A DNA stretch of 30,742 bases, from NCBI GenBank assembly GCA_035542575.1, contig DATKLE010000107.1, positions 1 through 30,742 on the forward strand. Reading direction: 5' to 3'. Shown here one piece after another: positions 22,658 through 30,742 of this stretch. The stretch's first letter is position 1. Every line of letters starts with the position of its first letter. Source of the DNA: JAIQET01 sp035542575. GTDB taxonomy: Bacteria; Acidobacteriota; Terriglobia; Terriglobales; Acidobacteriaceae. A program made the position numbers and the translations under genes. The notes beneath the pieces were generated by a model, which saw only the letters and a program-made list of their open reading frames with translations, was not told where the DNA came from and did not search any database.

Positions 22658-23230
22658 ATGACCGCAAGATTGCCGCGTCAGGGGAACCTGCGAGAAAAGA
22701 CCCAACTGATGTCGGCGTCGGAGATCGAACGCACGCTGGTAAGGCTGGCGCATGAGATTGTGGAGAAGAATGACGGGGCAGCCAATCTGGGCCTGGTTGG
22801 AATTCGGCGGCGTGGCGTGCCTCTGGCCCAGCGGTTGGGAGAGATGATCCAACGGATCGAAAAGAGTCCAGTGCCCGTGGGCACGCTGGACATTACCTTG
22901 TATCGGGACGATCTTTCGACCCTGGGACCGAAACCACAAGTGCAGAAAACCGAGATCGGGTTCCCTGTTACCGGGAAGAACATCATCCTGGTGGACGATG
23001 TGCTGTTTACCGGCAGGACGTCGCGCGCCGCCCTGGACGCCCTCTTCAGCCAGGGACGACCGAAGCAGGTGCAACTCTGTGTGCTGATTGACCGCGGATA
23101 CCGGGAGCTGCCGGTGGAGGCCACCTTCGTAGGCAGAAAGGTGGCGACCACCCCCCAGGAAATTGTCGAAGTCAAGTTGCGGGAAGTGGATAATGCCGAC
23201 AAAGTGTTGTTGATGGAAAAGCCAAGCTGA
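22658..23230 (+). CDS. pyrR: Bifunctional PyrR (pyr regulator/UPRTase family)
   Basis: A phosphoribosyltransferase-fold protein that in Gram-positive bacteria binds pyr mRNA and also has uracil phosphoribosyltransferase activity. From ATG at 22658 it is 190 residues. It has the PyrR N-terminal block (MSASEIERTLVRLAHEIVEKN), LVGIRRRGVPLAQRL, TLYRDDLS and the PRPP-binding loop ILVDDVLFTGRT (110-121). The longer reading from 22619 adds 13 unrelated residues. It leads the pyrR-pyrB-pyrC cluster. No PyrR-type attenuator is seen upstream, so RNA-mediated control of the cluster is not supported by this region. Confidence 0.93.
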   Translation: MTARLPRQGNLREKTQLMSASEIERTLVRLAHEIVEKNDGAANLGLVGIRRRGVPLAQRLGEMIQRIEKSPVPVGTLDITLYRDDLSTLGPKPQVQKTEIGFPVTGKNIILVDDVLFTGRTSRAALDALFSQGRPKQVQLCVLIDRGYRELPVEATFVGRKVATTPQEIVEVKLREVDNADKVLLMEKPS

Positions 23231-23287
23231 ACGGAGGTCTGGGATGAGGCCTGAGCGAGTTGCGCCAGGTCATCATCTGGGCAAGCA

Positions 23288-24202
23288 ATGACCAAGGCGG
23301 CGCGTGGTTCCCTGCTCGGCATTGAACACATGGAGGCGGCGGAAATTCTGGGCTTGCTCAAACTGGCCCGGCGCATGAATCCGCTGAAGCCTCGCCCCCT
23401 GCTGCGCGGCAGGCGCGTGCTCCTTCTTTTCTACGAGCCTTCCACCCGCACTCGCAGTTCCTTCGAAGTTGCCGCCAAGTCCATGGGGGCGATGACCACC
23501 CTGGTGCTTTCCAGCGGGTCGAGTATCGAAAAAGGGGAGTCCCTCCTGGATACCGGTTACACCTTGCGCGCGGTGGGCGCCGACGTTATTGTGATCCGCC
23601 ATCCTCACGCCGGGGCGCCTCTGCTGATGGCCAATCATCTGGATATTCCCGTAGTGAATGCCGGCGATGGCATGCATGAGCATCCCTCGCAGGCGCTGCT
23701 CGACGCTTACACCATTCTGCGGCACAAGAAGACGCTCAAAGGATTGCAGGTGGCGATTGTCGGAGACATCTTTCACAGCCGAGTGGCGCGGTCGGCGGTG
23801 CACCTGCTCAGCAAGTTCGGCGCGCGCATCATCTTGTGCGGCCCATCGGAATTCCTGCCCGAGATGGCCACGAGTCTGGCTCCGGGCCTGCGAGTAACGC
23901 GTCATGCCGAGGAAGCATTGCGAGGCGCTGACGTCATCATGGTGTTGCGGGTGCAAAAAGAACGCCTGGCCGGAACCAGGATCAGCCTGCAGGACTATAT
24001 CTCGCGCTACCAGATGACCATGGCGCGGCTGAAACTGGCCAAGCGCGATGCCATGGTGATGCATCCCGGGCCGATCATTCGGGGGTTGGAGCTCACCTGG
24101 GAAGTGGCTGACTGCCCGCAGTCGGCGATCGTGGAGGAAGTGCAGAACGGGGTTCCGGTGAGAATGGCGATCCTGGCAAGGGCGCTGGGCAAGGCAAGAT
24201 AG
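23288..24202 (+). CDS. pyrB: Aspartate carbamoyltransferase catalytic subunit
   Basis: Condenses carbamoyl phosphate and aspartate in the second step of pyrimidine synthesis. The 304-residue protein has the carbamoyl-phosphate loop FYEPSTRTRSSFE (STRTR at 52-56), GDGMHEHPSQALLDAYT and VMHPGPIIRGLE, where most family members have MHPGPINRG. No pyrI regulatory subunit is nearby, as usual when pyrB is next to pyrC and pyrR. It starts 57 bases after pyrR; a short heptamer run (AGGCTCT) begins at its stop codon. Confidence 0.95.
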   Translation: MTKAARGSLLGIEHMEAAEILGLLKLARRMNPLKPRPLLRGRRVLLLFYEPSTRTRSSFEVAAKSMGAMTTLVLSSGSSIEKGESLLDTGYTLRAVGADVIVIRHPHAGAPLLMANHLDIPVVNAGDGMHEHPSQALLDAYTILRHKKTLKGLQVAIVGDIFHSRVARSAVHLLSKFGARIILCGPSEFLPEMATSLAPGLRVTRHAEEALRGADVIMVLRVQKERLAGTRISLQDYISRYQMTMARLKLAKRDAMVMHPGPIIRGLELTWEVADCPQSAIVEEVQNGVPVRMAILARALGKAR

Positions 24203-24221
24203 GCTCTAGGCTCTGGGATTC
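24201..24221. repeat. Heptamer run AGGCTCT between pyrB and pyrC
   Basis: Two exact AGGCTCT units and a third, GGGATTC, start inside the pyrB stop codon. The unit matches the run after iscR (9798-9811). Confidence 0.5.
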
Positions 24222-24241
24222 ACCGTAGCGTATGGCGAACG

Positions 24242-25552
24242 ATGGCACACGATAAATCCAAGTCGGGTTCTCTGCTGATCAAGGGTGGCCACGTGATCGA
24301 CCCAGCGTCCAAGATTGACGCGCCGATGGAGGTGCTGCTGCGCGACGGGCGTGTCGCCGAGATCGCGCCGCCAAACAAGATCCACGGGGGAGCCGACGAG
24401 AAGTTCGATGCGCGCGGCTTGATTGTGGCCCCCGGCTTCATTGACATCCACGTCCACCTGCGCGAGCCGGGCCAAAGCTACAAGGAGACGATTGCGAGCG
24501 GCACCGCCGCTGCTGCAGCCGGTGGATTCACCTCCGTCTGCTGCATGCCGAACACTCACCCGGTCGTGGACTCGCCGGAGTGGGTCACCTGGATCCAGCA
24601 GCCAGAACGGGACGCCGTCGTCAATGTATTTCCCATCGCCGCCGCTACTCATGCCAGCAAAGGCGCGGTGCTCACAGACTTTCGCGGCCTCCAGCGCGCG
24701 GGCGCGGTGGCCATCAGCGATGACGGCCGGCCCATCCTGAACGAGGCCGTCATGCGGGAGACGCTGCGCGTCGCCTCAGAGATCAACCTGCTCGTGATAC
24801 AGCATGCCGAAGACACGCGCATGACAGAAAACTGTTCGATGAACGATGGACCTACCTCATTCCGGCTGGGGCTGCGGGGGATGAAAACGGCGGCGGAGGC
24901 GTCGATTGTCGAACGCGATGTCCAACTTGCCCAGCAGTTCACGGGGGCCCGCCTGCACGTGGCGCATGTCTCCACCGCCGACGCATTGAAAGCCGTGCGC
25001 CGGGGCAAGCGCAGCCGGGCGCGGGTGACTTGCGAAGTGACGCCGCACCACTTCACTCTGACCGATTCCGACGTCGGCGACTACAACACGAATTGCAAGA
25101 TGAATCCGCCCTTGCGCTCCCCCTCTGACCGCGAAGCCATGCTGGTGGCGCTGGCTGACGGCACGGTGGACGCCATCGCCACAGACCACGCCCCACACGC
25201 TATCCACGAAAAAGAGATGGAATTTGAGCGCGCCATGTTCGGGGTCACTGGGCTGGAGACGGCACTCGGACTGGCGATCACACGGCTACATCGTGAGCAG
25301 AAGATTCCGCTAACTCGTGTTGTGGAACTGTTCACCACAGGCCCGGCGCGCGTCATGACCCTGCGCGGGCGGGGCACGCTGGCGCGGGGCAGCTACGCCG
25401 ATGTCACTATCTTTGATCCCAAGAAGCGCTGGACCTTCGAAGCAGCGAAGTCCCGTTCCAAGTCGCGCAACTCGCCGTTTGACGGGTGGCAGCTCACCGG
25501 CAAGGTGGTGGCGACGGTGGTGGGTGGGGAGGTTGTGTATCGGGGGGAGTAG
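24242..25552 (+). CDS. pyrC: Dihydroorotase
   Basis: Zinc amidohydrolase that closes carbamoyl-aspartate to dihydroorotate. The 436-residue protein has the metal motif GFIDIHVHLREPGQ with His70 and His72, GGFTSVCCMPNTHP, the QHAEDTRM and HVSTADAL segments with further metal histidines, and the TDHAPH motif. The DIHVHLREPG and length identify the class I (amidohydrolase, PyrC of the B. subtilis type) form. It is the third gene of the pyr cluster, 39 bases after pyrB. A metal-bridging Lys is replaced by Asp in this class, so its absence is not odd. Confidence 0.94.
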   Translation: MAHDKSKSGSLLIKGGHVIDPASKIDAPMEVLLRDGRVAEIAPPNKIHGGADEKFDARGLIVAPGFIDIHVHLREPGQSYKETIASGTAAAAAGGFTSVCCMPNTHPVVDSPEWVTWIQQPERDAVVNVFPIAAATHASKGAVLTDFRGLQRAGAVAISDDGRPILNEAVMRETLRVASEINLLVIQHAEDTRMTENCSMNDGPTSFRLGLRGMKTAAEASIVERDVQLAQQFTGARLHVAHVSTADALKAVRRGKRSRARVTCEVTPHHFTLTDSDVGDYNTNCKMNPPLRSPSDREAMLVALADGTVDAIATDHAPHAIHEKEMEFERAMFGVTGLETALGLAITRLHREQKIPLTRVVELFTTGPARVMTLRGRGTLARGSYADVTIFDPKKRWTFEAAKSRSKSRNSPFDGWQLTGKVVATVVGGEVVYRGE

Positions 25553-25592
25553 ATGCCTGTCCCTGCACCGCGGAGGCGCCCCCAGATATTAG

Positions 25593-25650
25593 CCCGGCAC
25601 GTAAGTGCCGGGTTCACGAGCCAAAAAGACGGCGAGTCCCTTTCAGGGAC
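25593..25650 (+). repeat. REP doublet 1
   Basis: Two palindromes lie 23 bases apart: CCCGGCAC-GTAA-GTGCCGGG (25593-25612) and GTCCCT-TTC-AGGGAC (25636-25650). It lies 67 bases upstream of the transposase remnant and is inverted relative to doublet 2. ATATTAG precedes the first palindrome. Confidence 0.8.
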
Positions 25651-25717
25651 GACACTCCTCCGACTGCGACGACCAACACAGACTTCCCACCTTCGATTGC
25701 CATAGCATTTCCTTCTG

Positions 25718-26157
25718 ATGCGACACAACTACGCCGCCAATTTTGTGCATTGTGTTTTCTCCACCAAGGACCGCCGTAATGTGATACCACCAGAGCTCCA
25801 AACGCGGCTGTGGGCATGTCTCGGAGGAATCGCCAGACGTCTCGAGCTTGTCCTCCTGGCCGTGGGTGGAACGGCGAATCACGTGCATCTCCTCATTGGT
25901 TTGCCGCCCACGATGCCCCTTGCGGAGGCCATCAGAAGTTGAAGGCCAATTCCTCCAGATGGCTGGGAGATCGGGGCGTGATCTTCCAATGGCAGGAAGG
26001 GTATGGAGCGTTTAGTGTGAGTCCTTCCGTATTGGAGACGGTGAAGGCGTACATTCGCAACCAGCCCAAGCACCACGAGAAACGAGAATTCGAGGCGGAA
26101 TTGGTTGCCTTCTTGCAAAAATCCGGTCTTCGCGAGGAGCCAGAGTGCCGTCCCTGA
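25718..26157 (+). pseudogene. Frameshifted REP-associated tyrosine transposase (RAYT)
   Basis: An IS200/IS605-superfamily (Y1, HUH) transposase of the REP-associated type. Frame 1 (25718-25942) gives MRHNYAANFVHCVFSTKDRR and the HUH motif HVHLLIGLPP. It stops at TGA 25940-25942, right where the family continues. A second frame resumes with KLKANSSRWLG and contains the helix with the likely catalytic Tyr (VKAYIRNQPKHH), ending at 26157. Joining the frames needs one extra base near 25934-25938, so a single-base deletion fits. The combined product would be about 146 residues, the normal length. The stop codon overlaps the downstream REP doublet. It is a broken relic of the element that probably spreads these REPs, unless recoding restores it. 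Confidence 0.85.
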
Positions 26158-26208
26158 AGGGACTGGGGCATTCGGAAGGGCCCGCCTACCCGGCACTTAC
26201 GTGCCGGG
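26150..26208 (-). repeat. REP doublet 2 (inverted)
   Basis: GTCCCT-GA-AGGGAC (26150-26163) and CCCGGCAC-TTAC-GTGCCGGG (26189-26208), 25 bases apart, are the reverse complement arrangement of doublet 1. The pair brackets the transposase remnant. Confidence 0.8.
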
Positions 26209-26257
26209 CTAATGTCTGACGAAATTGTTTGCCGACTGGGAGGTGCTCAGATACTAA

Positions 26258-26314
26258 CCCAGCACGTAAGTGCCGGGTCCGCAGGCCCCCCTACATTGGA
26301 GTCCCTTCAGGGAC
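26258..26314 (+). repeat. REP doublet 3
   Basis: CCCAGCAC-GTAA-GTGCCGGG (26258-26277, one mismatch in the stem) and GTCCCT-TC-AGGGAC (26301-26314) are 23 bases apart, same orientation as doublet 1. It lies at the 3' end of the kbl-like gene and may affect its transcript end. Confidence 0.8.
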
Positions 26315-26322
26315 GGCACAAG

Positions 26323-27543
26323 TCAGCCCACAATCCCCAACCTCTTCCCCACCCGCTTCAACACCTCCAGCGCCTGCTGCAACTCATGCTGGGTGTGGGT
26401 CGCCGTCATGATCGTCCTTATGCGCGCTTTGCCCTCCGGTACAGTGGGAAACGCGATTCCCGTCCCCAGCACTCCCTCTTTGAACAGCTCGCGGGAGAAG
26501 TCCATAGTGAGCTTGCCGTCGCCGATGATGATGGGGGTGATGGGCGTCTCGCTGGCAGGGGTCGTCTTGCCGCCGATGTCGAAGCCGAGCAAGCCCAGCT
26601 CTTTTTTCCAGAAGCGGGTGTTCTCCCACAGCTTCTCGATACGCTCTGGCTCCTGCTCCAGCACGTCGAAAGCTGCAATACATGTGGCCGCGACGGACGG
26701 CGGATGCGAGGTCGAAAACAGGAACGGGCGGGCGCGGTGATAGAGAAAGTCAATTAGGTCGCGGGTTCCGCAAACGTATCCGCCGAGCGCGCCGATGGCT
26801 TTGGACAGCGTCCCCACCTGGATATCCACGCGTCCGTGGACACTGAAGTGATCCACCGTGCCGCGGCCATTGCGGCCCAGCACGCCGGAAGCGTGGGCAT
26901 CGTCCACCATCATGATGGCGCCGTATTTTTCAGCCAGATCGCACAGCGCGGGCAGCGGGCCAACGTCGCCGTCCATGGAGAAGACGCCGTCGGTGATCAG
27001 GAGCTTGCGTCCCGGCTGGTTCTTCACGCTAGCCAACTGCTCCTCAGCGTGCGCGATGTCTTTGTGGTTGAAGACCAGGATCTTGGCGCGTGACAAGCGG
27101 GCGCCATCGATAATCGAAGCGTGGTTCAGCTGGTCGGAGATGATGAAGTCCTCTTTCCCCAGCACCGCCGACACCGTCCCTGCATTGGCCGTGAATCCAG
27201 ACTGGAAGACCACACAGGCTTCCACATTCTTGAAGCGCGCAATCTTCTCTTCCAGCTCCATGTGAATCTTCATGGTGCCGGCTATGGTTCGCACCGCGCC
27301 CGATCCCACGCCGTATTTGCGGGTGGCTTCGAGCGCCGCCTCGCGCAGCCTGGGATGAGTGGTCAGGCCGAGATAATTGTTCGACGCCAGGTTGATGACC
27401 TTCTTGCCGTCAAAGGTGCACTCCGGCGCCTGCTCATCTTCAAGCACACGCAGGCGGAAGTGCGCGCCCTTGGCCTTCAGATCATCCAGTTGGTCAGTGA
27501 GATACGAGAGAGGGTTGGTACGGACGGGGGTGTGCGTCGCCAT
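26323..27543 (-). CDS. kbl: Alpha-oxoamine synthase, probable glycine C-acetyltransferase
   Basis: PLP enzyme of the Kbl/BioF family (2-amino-3-ketobutyrate CoA ligase or 8-amino-7-oxononanoate synthase). From ATG at 27543 the product is 406 residues, with SNNYLGLTTHPRL, SGFTANAGTVSAVLG, DDAHASGVLGRNGRGT and the PLP lysine Lys248 in GTLSKAIGALGGYV. The combination of length, the N-terminal LDDLKAKG segment and the C-terminal IIIGDGKLTMDFSRELFKEGV fits glycine C-acetyltransferase. No threonine dehydrogenase or bio gene lies nearby to decide. Another ATG three codons upstream (27552) is possible. The gene ends 9 bases from REP doublet 3. Confidence 0.85.
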   Translation of the reverse strand: MATHTPVRTNPLSYLTDQLDDLKAKGAHFRLRVLEDEQAPECTFDGKKVINLASNNYLGLTTHPRLREAALEATRKYGVGSGAVRTIAGTMKIHMELEEKIARFKNVEACVVFQSGFTANAGTVSAVLGKEDFIISDQLNHASIIDGARLSRAKILVFNHKDIAHAEEQLASVKNQPGRKLLITDGVFSMDGDVGPLPALCDLAEKYGAIMMVDDAHASGVLGRNGRGTVDHFSVHGRVDIQVGTLSKAIGALGGYVCGTRDLIDFLYHRARPFLFSTSHPPSVAATCIAAFDVLEQEPERIEKLWENTRFWKKELGLLGFDIGGKTTPASETPITPIIIGDGKLTMDFSRELFKEGVLGTGIAFPTVPEGKARIRTIMTATHTQHELQQALEVLKRVGKRLGIVG

Positions 27544-27736
27544 AGCGCACATAGTGTAATACCGCCAGGTGAAGGAGTGGCAGGGGCAGGCATTTTCTTC
27601 TCGGAAACGGGGATTTTGACCGTGTGGCAAGTCCGCGAAGGGGCAACCATGGCTCGGTAAGTCGCTGATGGACCTTCGTTACTTTGCATTTCAGGCCAGG
27701 GACTGCAGAATGCATTGCGGATCAGGGGGAGGAATC

Positions 27737-28267
27737 ATGAACAAGGCATTTTGGGTGACTCTGGTAACCGTCCTGGGCCTGGCGCTGTGCACTGGGACGG
27801 CGCTGGCGGAGGACCACGGGCGTGACAAGGACAGAGAGCGGGACAACCGGATTGAGCATCGTGACCACGATCGGGACCACGATCGCGACAGGCACCATGA
27901 CCGGGATCATGACCGCGATCCGTTCCGCGAGCACCATCGCGACCATGACGGCGATCATGACCGGGATCGCCACGAATTCCGGCACGACGACCACCGGGGA
28001 TGGGAGCATGGGCGCAAAACCGGCTGGCACGACGGAAATGAGCCTCCTGGACTGGCGAAGAGGCACCACCATCACCACGAGACTCACATCACGCAGACTG
28101 CCAGTCCGAGGCCGGTGATCAAGCCTGTTACCGCACCCGCAGTCAAGCCAGAATCGAGACCGGCGCCAAGAGTAAGGCCAGCGCCGAGACCGTCACCGAA
28201 GCCTGTGGCGCACCGGCCCACCGACCTGATAAAGGAGCACGCCACGAATCAGAGCGACAAGCGTTAG
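27737..28267 (+). CDS. Secreted His/Asp/Arg-rich repeat protein
   Basis: A 176-residue protein with a clear signal peptide (1-24, cleavage likely after Ala-Leu-Ala). The next 60 residues are low-complexity repeats built from Arg-Asp-His-Asp units with few other residues (about 40-85). Then follow GWEHGRKTGWHDGNEPPGLAKR, a His run (109-114), and a C-terminal Pro/Lys/Val-rich tail (120-170). GGGGGAGG precedes the ATG. Similar 'RDHD' proteins with the GNxPPGLAK motif occur in environmental bacteria, of unknown function. Metal binding in the periplasm is an obvious possibility but only inferred from His and Asp content. Confidence 0.8.
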   Translation: MNKAFWVTLVTVLGLALCTGTALAEDHGRDKDRERDNRIEHRDHDRDHDRDRHHDRDHDRDPFREHHRDHDGDHDRDRHEFRHDDHRGWEHGRKTGWHDGNEPPGLAKRHHHHHETHITQTASPRPVIKPVTAPAVKPESRPAPRVRPAPRPSPKPVAHRPTDLIKEHATNQSDKR

Positions 28268-28287
28268 TCGGACACTTTACCGCAGCT

Positions 28288-28323
28288 TCGCCACCGGAAA
28301 AACTCCGGTGGCGATTTCCTTTT
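28288..28323 (+). terminator. Rho-independent terminator
   Basis: TCGCCACCGGA (28288-28298) pairs perfectly with TCCGGTGGCGA (28304-28314) around AAAAC, followed by TTTCCTTTT. The 11-bp stem and T-rich tail 20 bases after the stop codon mark the end of the His/Asp-rich gene. Confidence 0.88.
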
Positions 28324-28328
28324 CCGGC

Positions 28329-28910
28329 CTACAGCGGTTCGTAATAGCGCTCGCCCGCACAGCTACGGCACAGCACCTTGCCGTTACGGTGCACTTCGCG
28401 GCGAAAGTTGATGCCTTCGCCGCAGACATCGCAAACGATGCGCTCGCCTTTATAGCCCGGGAATTCTTCCGCCGGTAGCTCGACTTTCACCCATTGGCTT
28501 GCGAACAGGTCGTCGTCGGACATCTCCCGATAGGCGAGCATCTGTTGCTGGTTTTTGTTCTCCAGTTCGGGATGCATCTGGCGGGCGAGCGCCTTGGAAC
28601 TCTCCTTGGCGGCGATGCGGATGGCTTTGCCATTAGTGAGATCGACAAAAGTGGCTGCGACCTTGCCCCAGTCGCGGAATTTCAGGGCGCGCTTGCCCAG
28701 GCGGCAGCCGGTGACGAGCGCGACCGCATCCGTCGCGCAGCGGTCGATCTCGACGAAGGTCACCAGACGCTTGCGGTCTTTGCCGCGAGGATCGTCAATA
28801 CCCAGCTTGGCCAGACCGAGCATCGCCAAGCGCACGCCCAGAACCTGGCCGGCACACAGGTGACCATGGGCCTGCTCAGCATCGCGAAGGTATTCGTCGA
28901 GGGTTTTCAT
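28329..28910 (-). CDS. FmdE-like protein with C-terminal zinc ribbon
   Basis: A member of the FmdE (formylmethanofuran dehydrogenase subunit E) family, here in a non-methanogen. From ATG at 28910 it is 193 residues. The N-terminal domain has HGHLCAGQVLGVRLA (15-29; His15, His17, Cys19), EIDRCATDAV (Cys58) and TGCRLGKR (Cys69), a set of metal ligands typical of the family. The C-terminal part has CDVCGEGINF and CRSCAGERYYEPL, a treble-clef zinc finger. The longer upstream reading (93 codons) overlaps the cysS end and is rejected. It converges with the His/Asp-rich gene and follows cysS on the same strand. Role unknown; FmdE-like proteins may act in molybdenum or redox enzyme assembly. Confidence 0.85.
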   Translation of the reverse strand: MKTLDEYLRDAEQAHGHLCAGQVLGVRLAMLGLAKLGIDDPRGKDRKRLVTFVEIDRCATDAVALVTGCRLGKRALKFRDWGKVAATFVDLTNGKAIRIAAKESSKALARQMHPELENKNQQQMLAYREMSDDDLFASQWVKVELPAEEFPGYKGERIVCDVCGEGINFRREVHRNGKVLCRSCAGERYYEPL

Positions 28911-28917
28911 CGAGCGG

Positions 28918-28931
28918 TCAGCCGTCAGCCA
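28918..28931. repeat. Heptamer pair TCAGCCG-TCAGCCA
   Basis: Two units, 7 bases after the FmdE-like start (i.e. in its upstream region). They are the reverse complement of the TGAYGGC units at 471-491. Confidence 0.5.
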
Positions 28932-29010
28932 TAAGGTTCCAGCGCTTTCGGCGGTGTCGCCTAGCATACTCCAAGGTGGCGGATATAGTGGTGGCGGGCG
29001 GAGCTCTGGC

Positions 29011-30495
<1,485 letters not shown>

Positions 30496-30528
30496 AGGGA
30501 AATCACGCAGCTTGAAACAGAATCCTCA

Positions 30529-30558
30529 ATTTTAGGGGTCGAAAAGAAAATGGGTCAA
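30529..30558 (-). promoter_or_regulatory. Predicted cysS promoter
   Basis: On the minus strand TTGACC (30553-30558) and TAAAAT (30529-30534) are separated by 18 bases. Transcription would begin near 30522, about 27 bases before the cysS ATG. Confidence 0.6.
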
Positions 30559-30742
30559 ATCCGGTCCGGGGTTATACGCGCCGAGGGGATTTTTCTACAC
30601 CCCTAGTACTACTGTGTTATAAAAAGGGAGCTCCACAAAAAGGGCAGCTGGCGAGCTGACGCAGGAGAAGGCGGGCAATCCGTTGCCGCAGCGTGGCGAT
30701 GGACGTGGGGTTATGCCGCGCGAGGCGAATCGGGCGAACCCC
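30559..30742 (+). other. Right edge: possible structured RNA or leader
   Basis: No gene recognised. A TATAAA-like element preceded by TGTG (30611-30623) could be a -10 box. Downstream are several pairings: the palindrome GGAGCTCC (30627-30634), CAGCT/AGCTG (30645-30658), GGCAA/TTGCC (30674-30687) and GGGGTT/AACCCC (30707-30742), the last cut by the window end. This density suggests a structured leader or small RNA. A coding start on the + strand (TTG at 30683 or ATG at 30713, both open to the edge) is an alternative. No known riboswitch, tmRNA, SRP or 6S RNA signature was recognised. Confidence 0.35.

Noticed and set aside
30611..30742. tRNA, tmRNA, SRP RNA, 6S RNA or c-di-GMP riboswitch
   Set aside because: Key sequence signatures of these RNAs were not found; left as an unassigned structured stretch.

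Overview
The window is a high-GC bacterial chromosome segment that looks acidobacterial (Koribacter/Sulfotelmatobacter-like). This is inferred from a HAF-repeat secreted protein, a ToxR/CadC-type winged-helix protein fused to membrane segments, REP-associated transposase debris, and intergenic spacers full of short degenerate repeats. No tRNA, rRNA or CRISPR was recognised. Most genes are housekeeping.

Layout. Positions 1-2100 hold a yraN-type predicted nuclease and galT on the + strand. A convergent, hairpin-rich spacer (2097-2603) leads into a minus-strand block, 10290 down to 2604. This block is a complete ISC iron-sulfur cluster operon in the order iscR-iscS-iscU-iscA-hscB-hscA-fdx-iscX, followed by a secreted HAF-repeat protein. 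IscS supplies sulfur, IscU is the scaffold, HscA/HscB release the cluster through the LPPVK motif of IscU, IscA and Fdx carry clusters or electrons, and IscR is the probable feedback regulator. Two matching palindromes (CGAC-N7-GTCG) upstream of iscR are candidate IscR operators; one lies just downstream of a good sigma70-type promoter.

From 10500 to 15300 come a tiny zinc-ribbon protein, a CheY-like receiver, an unrecognised membrane protein, tsaD (minus), a CCA-adding-type nucleotidyltransferase and a DciA/DUF721 protein. Then gatC-gatA, a winged-helix/membrane regulator (minus), a small membrane ORF overlapping miaA, a secreted GH3 (NagZ-like) enzyme translationally linked to a lipoprotein, and a zinc-ribbon membrane protein. 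Next is the pyrimidine set pyrR-pyrB-pyrC (22658-25552). It is followed by a frameshifted REP-associated tyrosine transposase bracketed by inverted REP doublets, a kbl/bioF-type enzyme (minus), a secreted His/Asp/Arg-rich protein ending in a clear terminator, an FmdE-like protein and cysS (both minus). The right edge holds an unexplained, possibly structured non-coding stretch.

The most striking unexplained signal is a dispersed system of degenerate tandem repeats with a 7-base period. They sit in intergenic spacers, often reach the stop codon of a neighbouring gene, use a different heptamer at different loci, and in several spacers occur as inverted pairs that would form long imperfect hairpins. 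Three successive gene junctions at the 3' end of the isc block carry such hairpins, each built from a different heptamer. They resemble in kind the heptamer STRR repeats known from filamentous cyanobacteria, but their role here is unknown.
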